64,000 nt of DNA, from NCBI GenBank assembly GCA_016806145.1, contig CP063166.1, forward strand, positions 682,001 to 746,000, given 5' to 3'. The stretch is from Variovorax paradoxus. Lineage in GTDB: Bacteria; Pseudomonadota; Gammaproteobacteria; Burkholderiales; Burkholderiaceae_C. Every line of letters starts with the position of its first letter. The stretch's first letter is position 1. The notes under the pieces are model-generated. The model was not told where the DNA came from. It saw nothing but the letters and a program-made list of their open reading frames with translations, and did no database searches. Of the stretch, positions 60,173 to 64,000 are shown piece after piece. The position numbers and the translations under genes were made by a program.

Positions 60173-61168
60173 ATGACGAGACATCTGCCCACCCGCCGCC
60201 TGCTGCTGATCGCTGCCGCATTGCTCGGCAGCGCCGGCCTCCATGGCCGCGCGCAGGCCCAGAACGACTACCCCGACAAGCCGATCAAGCTCGTGGTCGG
60301 CTACAGCGCCGGCGGTCCCACCGACATCCTGGCGCGCGTGTTCGCGCAGGACATCGGCAGCGCGCTCGGGCAGTCGGTCATCGTGGAGAACAAGCCGGGC
60401 GCCAACGGCAACATCGCCACCGAGTACGTGCAGCGCGCCGCGCCCGACGGCTACACGCTGGTCGTCAACACCATCTCGCACAACGTGAATCCGCTGCTGC
60501 AGCCCGAGCGCGTCAAGTACGACCCGGTCAAGGACTTCACGCCCGTGAGCATGGTCGCGGTGCTGCCGCAGCTCATCGTCGTGGCCGGCGACTCGCCGTA
60601 CCGGACGCTCGGCGACCTGGTGAAGAAGGCGCAGAGCGGGCCGAGCGCGGTCAGCTACGGCACGGCCGGCGTGGGCGGCTCGGCGCACCTGGCGGCCGCG
60701 CTGCTCGAGCAGCGCACGAAGACGAAGATGAACCACATCCCGTTCAAGGGCAACGCGCCGGCGCTGACCGAGGTGATGGCGGGCCGGGTCGACTTCATGT
60801 TCTTCCCGATGGTCGGCGTGTCCGACTTCGTCGCGAGCGGCCGCATCCGCATCCTGGCCGCCACCACCGCCCAGCGGCATCCCGACTATCCGCAGGTGCC
60901 CACCACCGCCGAGCTCGGCTTCAAGGGCTTCGAGGACTATGCGCAGCCGATCGGCTTCATCGCGCCCGCGGGCCTGCCCGCGCCCATCGCGGCCAAGCTC
61001 GACACCGCCATCGCCGCGGCGCTCGCCAAGCCGGCCATGCAGGCCAAGCTCAAGTCGCTGGGCGCCGAGGTCAAGCACCTCGGGCCGGCCGCGTACCGCC
61101 AGTGGCTCGGCGAGGACCGGGCCCGCTGGGCCCAGCTGATCCAGAGCGCCGGCATCAAGGGCGAGTGA
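60173..61168 (+). CDS. Tripartite tricarboxylate transporter (Bug/TctC) binding protein
   Basis: This 331-residue periplasmic receptor closes the catabolic operon. It has a signal peptide (LLLIAAALLGSAGLHGRAQA in general form), IKLVVGYSAGGPTDILARVF and VIVENKPGANGNIA. AAAGGA lies about 10 nt before its ATG. It should capture the acid the operon degrades; a TctAB permease must come from elsewhere. Confidence 0.92.
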   Translation: MTRHLPTRRLLLIAAALLGSAGLHGRAQAQNDYPDKPIKLVVGYSAGGPTDILARVFAQDIGSALGQSVIVENKPGANGNIATEYVQRAAPDGYTLVVNTISHNVNPLLQPERVKYDPVKDFTPVSMVAVLPQLIVVAGDSPYRTLGDLVKKAQSGPSAVSYGTAGVGGSAHLAAALLEQRTKTKMNHIPFKGNAPALTEVMAGRVDFMFFPMVGVSDFVASGRIRILAATTAQRHPDYPQVPTTAELGFKGFEDYAQPIGFIAPAGLPAPIAAKLDTAIAAALAKPAMQAKLKSLGAEVKHLGPAAYRQWLGEDRARWAQLIQSAGIKGE

Positions 61169-61178
61169 GCGTTCCGCC

Positions 61179-61823
61179 TCAGGTCCCGCGCACCGCCGAC
61201 CACACCAGCCGCAGCCCCAGCAGCCCCATCACGCCGCCGGCCGCGCGGTCGATCCAGGTCTTGTAGCGCAGGTAGGCCGAGCGCGGCGCCGCCGACGACA
61301 GCGCGAGCGCGACGATGGCGTACCAGCCGGTCTCGATGCAGAAGATCACGGCCGGCACGGCGAGCGCCAGCACCAGTGGCACCTCGCGCGGCAGGAAGGC
61401 CGCGAAGATGCTCGCGTAGACCACGGCCGTCTTCGGGTTGCTGACCTGCGTGGCCAGCCCGAGCAGGAAGGTGCGCTTGCCGCGGCCTGACTGCGGAAGC
61501 GACGCATCGGCGTCCTGCGCCATCGCGAGCGGCTGCCGCGCGCCGCGCCAGATGCGGATGCCCAGGTAGACCAGGTAGGCGCCGCCGAAGCCCTTGATCG
61601 CGAGGTAGAGCGCCGGCACCGCGAGGAACGCGGCCTGCAGCCCCGCGAGCGCCGCGATCGCGAACACCAGCCCGCCCGCGCCCATGCCGAGCGCGGCCGC
61701 GAGGCCATCGGCGCGCGAGGCCACGGCCGTGCGCGCCACCATCACGAAGCTCGGGCCCGGGCTCATCGCGCCCACGGCCATGGCGCCGGCGATGCCGAGC
61801 AGGGAAAGGGTGGTGTCGATCAT
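61179..61823 (-). CDS. LysE/RhtB-family amino acid exporter
   Basis: This 214-residue membrane protein has about six helices and the family opening GAMSPGPSFVMVARTAVASRADG; VSNPKTAVVYASIFAAFL is the second typical block. Members export lysine, homoserine, threonine or related compounds. The start is the ATG at 61823, preceded by GGAG on the minus strand. It converges on the catabolic operon with 10 bp between stops. Confidence 0.9.
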   Translation of the reverse strand: MIDTTLSLLGIAGAMAVGAMSPGPSFVMVARTAVASRADGLAAALGMGAGGLVFAIAALAGLQAAFLAVPALYLAIKGFGGAYLVYLGIRIWRGARQPLAMAQDADASLPQSGRGKRTFLLGLATQVSNPKTAVVYASIFAAFLPREVPLVLALAVPAVIFCIETGWYAIVALALSSAAPRSAYLRYKTWIDRAAGGVMGLLGLRLVWSAVRGT

Positions 61824-61928
61824 CGGGGGGCTCTCCTTGAGTTCAGGTTCGTACAGTCTCGGCCCATGCGGGCCATCGCACATGCCAGCGGTCGCGAAGA
61901 TCACCGACTCGCCGTCATCGTGCAGGGC

Positions 61929-62297
61929 CTACAAGCGCTTCCATTCCTCGACGACCACCTGAAAGCGGTCTTCATAGAGCACCTTGCCGGGATTCCGGGA
62001 GCGAAGCATTCGTACAGGACGTTCGTGCTGCGTCAAAAGAGCGGCCAGTATGCGCATCTGCTGGATGGATTCGATCGCACCGTCCTTGAACCAGGCCACG
62101 GCATTTTTCGACCAGCCGGACCCCGCGAACGGAGGGCAGGGCAGGTTCGTGTTCAACCACGCATAGGTGGCCTCGAGCAGTTCCTCCTCGGCGGCGGTGA
62201 GCTCGTTCCTGTCCCGAAGAAACCGTGCCTCGGACACCAACCCGTTGAGCAGGCGGTGATCCTCGTCATCGGCCCCGACCACGAATCGGACGAACAC
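61929..62297 (-). CDS. Uncharacterised 122-residue protein
   Basis: I do not know a function for this protein, though its pattern (VRFVVGADDEDHRLLNGLVSEARFLRDR, PVRMLRSRNPGKVLYEDRFQVVVEEW) is one I associate with a scattered family of hypothetical proteins. No signal or membrane segment is present. It begins at a GTG. Base composition differs from its neighbours: two lines of its sequence are about 57-58 percent GC against about 75 percent in the next gene. This points to recent acquisition. The 105 bp before the LysE gene hold no other feature. Confidence 0.6.
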   Translation of the reverse strand: MFVRFVVGADDEDHRLLNGLVSEARFLRDRNELTAAEEELLEATYAWLNTNLPCPPFAGSGWSKNAVAWFKDGAIESIQQMRILAALLTQHERPVRMLRSRNPGKVLYEDRFQVVVEEWKRL

Positions 62298-62306
62298 CGT
62301 GCCGGC

Positions 62307-62948
62307 TTATTGCTGCACGTTGACCGCCTCGACCTGCACCAGCAGCTTCACCTTGTTCTCGAAGCCGAAGTTCAGCCCCCAGGTGATGCCCCAGTCGCTG
62401 CGCTCGACGGTGGTCTCGAAGTCGCCGCCGCAGACCTGGCGGTTGATCAGCGGGCTCAGGTAGCAGTTGAAGCGCACGGCCTTGAGCGTGACGGGTTTGG
62501 TCTGGCCCATCAGCGTGAGCGTGCCGGGCACCTCGGCCACCTTGTCGCCGCTGAAGGCGATGCGCTCGGCGACGAAGCGGCCGGTGGGGAATTCGGCGAC
62601 GTTGAAGAAGTCCTTGCTCTGCACGTGCCGGTTCAGCAGGTCGACGCCGGTGTTGATCGAGCTGATGTCCATGGTGATGTCGACCTTGCCGCTGGTGCCG
62701 GCGGCATCGATCTGCACCGAGCCGTCCTTGGTGCTGAAGCGGCCGCGGTTGGTGGTGGTGCCGTAGTGGCCCATCTCGTACATGACGAAGGTGTGGGTCG
62801 GGTCGACCACGTAGCTGGCGCCCTTGACCGGGCCGCCCGCGGGCTTGGCCGCGACGGCCGGGGCGGTGTATTCCTGCGCGGCGGCAAGGCCGGACGCGGC
62901 GAGCGCTAGGCCCAGCAGGACGGCGGAAAGCAGTGTCTTGTTCTTCAT
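62307..62948 (-). CDS. YceI-family periplasmic protein
   Basis: This 213-residue lipocalin-like protein has a signal peptide ending AAAQ and the YceI barrel that can hold polyisoprenoids. Recognisable blocks are YVVDPTHTFVMYEMGHYGTTTNRGRF, VDITMDISSINTGVDLLNRHVQSKDFFNVAEFP and WGITWGLNFGF. It is downstream of a second yceI gene and a cytochrome b561 gene on the same strand, the common YceI/b561 association. Two Cys residues (NCYL, QVCGG) may form a disulfide. Confidence 0.92.
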   Translation of the reverse strand: MKNKTLLSAVLLGLALAASGLAAAQEYTAPAVAAKPAGGPVKGASYVVDPTHTFVMYEMGHYGTTTNRGRFSTKDGSVQIDAAGTSGKVDITMDISSINTGVDLLNRHVQSKDFFNVAEFPTGRFVAERIAFSGDKVAEVPGTLTLMGQTKPVTLKAVRFNCYLSPLINRQVCGGDFETTVERSDWGITWGLNFGFENKVKLLVQVEAVNVQQ

Positions 62949-62981
62949 GGCGAATGCTGCATGCGGGGGAGTGTGTGGGGG

Positions 62982-63566
62982 TCAGGGCGCGCCGAGGCCG
63001 TCGACGACGAGCTTGAAGCGCACCTGCACGTCGTTGGCGATCACCGAGGTGTCGGTCCATTCGCCGTCGCCGACCTTGTAGTCGATGCGCTGCAGCACGA
63101 AGCTGCCGCTGGCCACCGACTGGCCGTTGGCGGCCGGCGCGATCGTCACGGGCACGGTCAGCGGCCTGGCGATGCCCTTGAGCGTGAGCTTGCCGGCCAT
63201 CTCGAAGCGGCCGTCGCCGAGCGCCCTGATGGCCGTGGTCTGGAAGCCGGCCTGCGGGAAATGCGCGGCATCGAACCACGGCGCCTTGGGCAGCTCGGCA
63301 TCGGTCATCGGGATGCCGAAGGCCGCGCTCGCGGTGTCGATCTGCAGCGCCACGCTGCCGCCCTCGGGCTTCCTCGGGTCGAAGGCGATGCGCGCGTCGA
63401 ACTTCTTGAACGAACCCTCGACCGGCACGCCCATCTGCTTGCTCACGAACACGATCTGGCTTTTCTCGGGCACCAGCCGCGCGGGCGGCGGCTCGGCATG
63501 GGCCGCCGGAAGGAGAAGGGCGGCAAGCGCCAGCGCGCCGTGCCAGCGGTGAAGAAGCGAAGTCAT
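62982..63566 (-). CDS. YceI-family periplasmic protein, second copy
   Basis: This 194-residue protein has a signal peptide (ALALAALLLPAAHA) and a shorter YceI barrel (LVPEKSQIVFVSKQMGVPVEGSFKKFDARIAFD, DYKVGDGEWTDTSVIANDVQVRFKLVV). Its start overlaps the cytochrome b561 stop codon (ATGA), so the two are coupled. It is only distantly similar to the neighbouring YceI protein, so the pair is not a recent duplication. Confidence 0.92.
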   Translation of the reverse strand: MTSLLHRWHGALALAALLLPAAHAEPPPARLVPEKSQIVFVSKQMGVPVEGSFKKFDARIAFDPRKPEGGSVALQIDTASAAFGIPMTDAELPKAPWFDAAHFPQAGFQTTAIRALGDGRFEMAGKLTLKGIARPLTVPVTIAPAANGQSVASGSFVLQRIDYKVGDGEWTDTSVIANDVQVRFKLVVDGLGAP

Positions 63567-64000
63567 GCGTTGGGTTTCCTGGAAGTCGACGACGGCCCGG
63601 GCCACATGCGCCGCAGCAGGCCGTCGCGCGCGATCCACTGGTGCTTGACGACGGCCGCGACGTGCAGCACCGAGACGGCACCCAGCAGGTAGGCGCCGGC
63701 CCGGTGCAGCGGCTGCAGCCACTGCTCGGCGAGCGCGCGGTCCACGGGCACGACATCGGGCAGCGGCAGCACGCCGAACCACACCACCGGCACGCCGAGC
63801 GCCGAGCTCTGGGCCCAGCCCAGCAGCGGCACGGCGAAGAACAGCAGGTACATCAGGCGATGGCTGATCGTGCGGCCCGTGCGCTGCCAGCGCGGCATGG
63901 CGGCCAGCACGAAGTCGGGCAAGGCGGGCGCCGGATGGCCGAGGCGCCACAGCAGGCGCACGGCGGACAGCAGCAGGATCGCGATGCCGGTCCATTTGTG
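63563..64000 (-). CDS. Cytochrome b561 family protein, cut by the window edge
   Basis: The visible 145 C-terminal residues show the b561 layout: HKWTGIAILLLSAVRLLWRLGHP at the edge, SHRLMYLLFFAVPLLGWAQSSAL with a haem-ligand histidine, and LHRAGAYLLGAVSVLHVAAVVKHQW with further His ligands. Members move electrons between a carrier pool and a partner at the inner membrane. The start lies beyond 64000. It heads the operon of the two yceI genes. Confidence 0.9.
   Translation of the reverse strand, partial: HKWTGIAILLLSAVRLLWRLGHPAPALPDFVLAAMPRWQRTGRTISHRLMYLLFFAVPLLGWAQSSALGVPVVWFGVLPLPDVVPVDRALAEQWLQPLHRAGAYLLGAVSVLHVAAVVKHQWIARDGLLRRMWPGPSSTSRKPNA

Overview
The window is high-GC bacterial DNA with one continuous run of ordinary genes. 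The gene families, the three tripartite-tricarboxylate (Bug/TctC) binding proteins, the betaproteobacterial-type GshA, the DUF2917 gene next to a GcvA-like LysR regulator, and the lptA-lptB-rpoN order all point to a betaproteobacterium of the Comamonadaceae, most likely Variovorax or a close relative. This placement is inferred from gene content; no rRNA or tRNA gene, CRISPR array, phage, insertion sequence or plasmid function was seen.

Layout. 1-596: a gene-free nested palindrome about 410 bp long plus a second hairpin. 597-4440 (minus): glycogen branching enzyme and an alpha-glucosidase. 4535-13169 (plus): a flavin monooxygenase-like protein, leuS, lptE, holA, proA and gshA. 13358-18564: kup, a polysaccharide deacetylase (minus), benE and gshB. 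18635-24595 (minus): an iron-regulated TonB receptor, a class II amidotransferase, a branched-chain-type binding protein and a DHA2 exporter. 24753-30629: a zinc metallopeptidase, a Cys-rich CWC protein, a probable PPi-dependent phosphofructokinase, an enoyl-CoA hydratase, a DUF2917/LysR pair and a fasciclin lipoprotein with a polyserine tract. 31073-32067: a two-gene unit of unknown function directly behind an unassigned terminator. 32077-37896: an MFS carrier, malate synthase G, a HisC-like aminotransferase and a TctC protein. 38049-43016: an IclR regulator divergent from HMG-CoA-lyase-like, CoA-transferase and TctC genes, then a LysR gene. 43087-54461: DUF2214, an MFS/spermidine-synthase fusion, a PsiF-like protein, argS, a SPOR protein, dsbA, lptA, lptB, rpoN and a phospholipase D-like lipoprotein. 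54574-61168: a LysR-controlled acid catabolic cluster. 61179-64000 (minus): a LysE exporter, a small unknown gene, two YceI proteins and a cytochrome b561 cut by the window edge.

How the genes work together. Core functions are glutathione synthesis (gshA, gshB), LPS transport (lptE, lptA, lptB), sigma-54, two aminoacyl-tRNA synthetases and the glyoxylate shunt enzyme GlcB. The accessory part consists of two regulated catabolic units. In one, an IclR regulator faces a strong sigma-70-like promoter followed by three 13-bp tandem repeats. In the other, a LysR regulator lies between two promoters that carry the same 19-bp operator, GGTTTCC-N5-GCAAACC, tying the fumarylacetoacetase-family gene to the divergent dioxygenase/dehydrogenase operon.

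The best candidates for new biology are the unknown pair at 31073-32067 with its terminator, the LysR-linked catabolic cluster with no evident substrate, the nested palindrome at the left end, and three genes whose start codons sit exactly 6 nt after a -10-like hexamer, as expected for leaderless transcripts.
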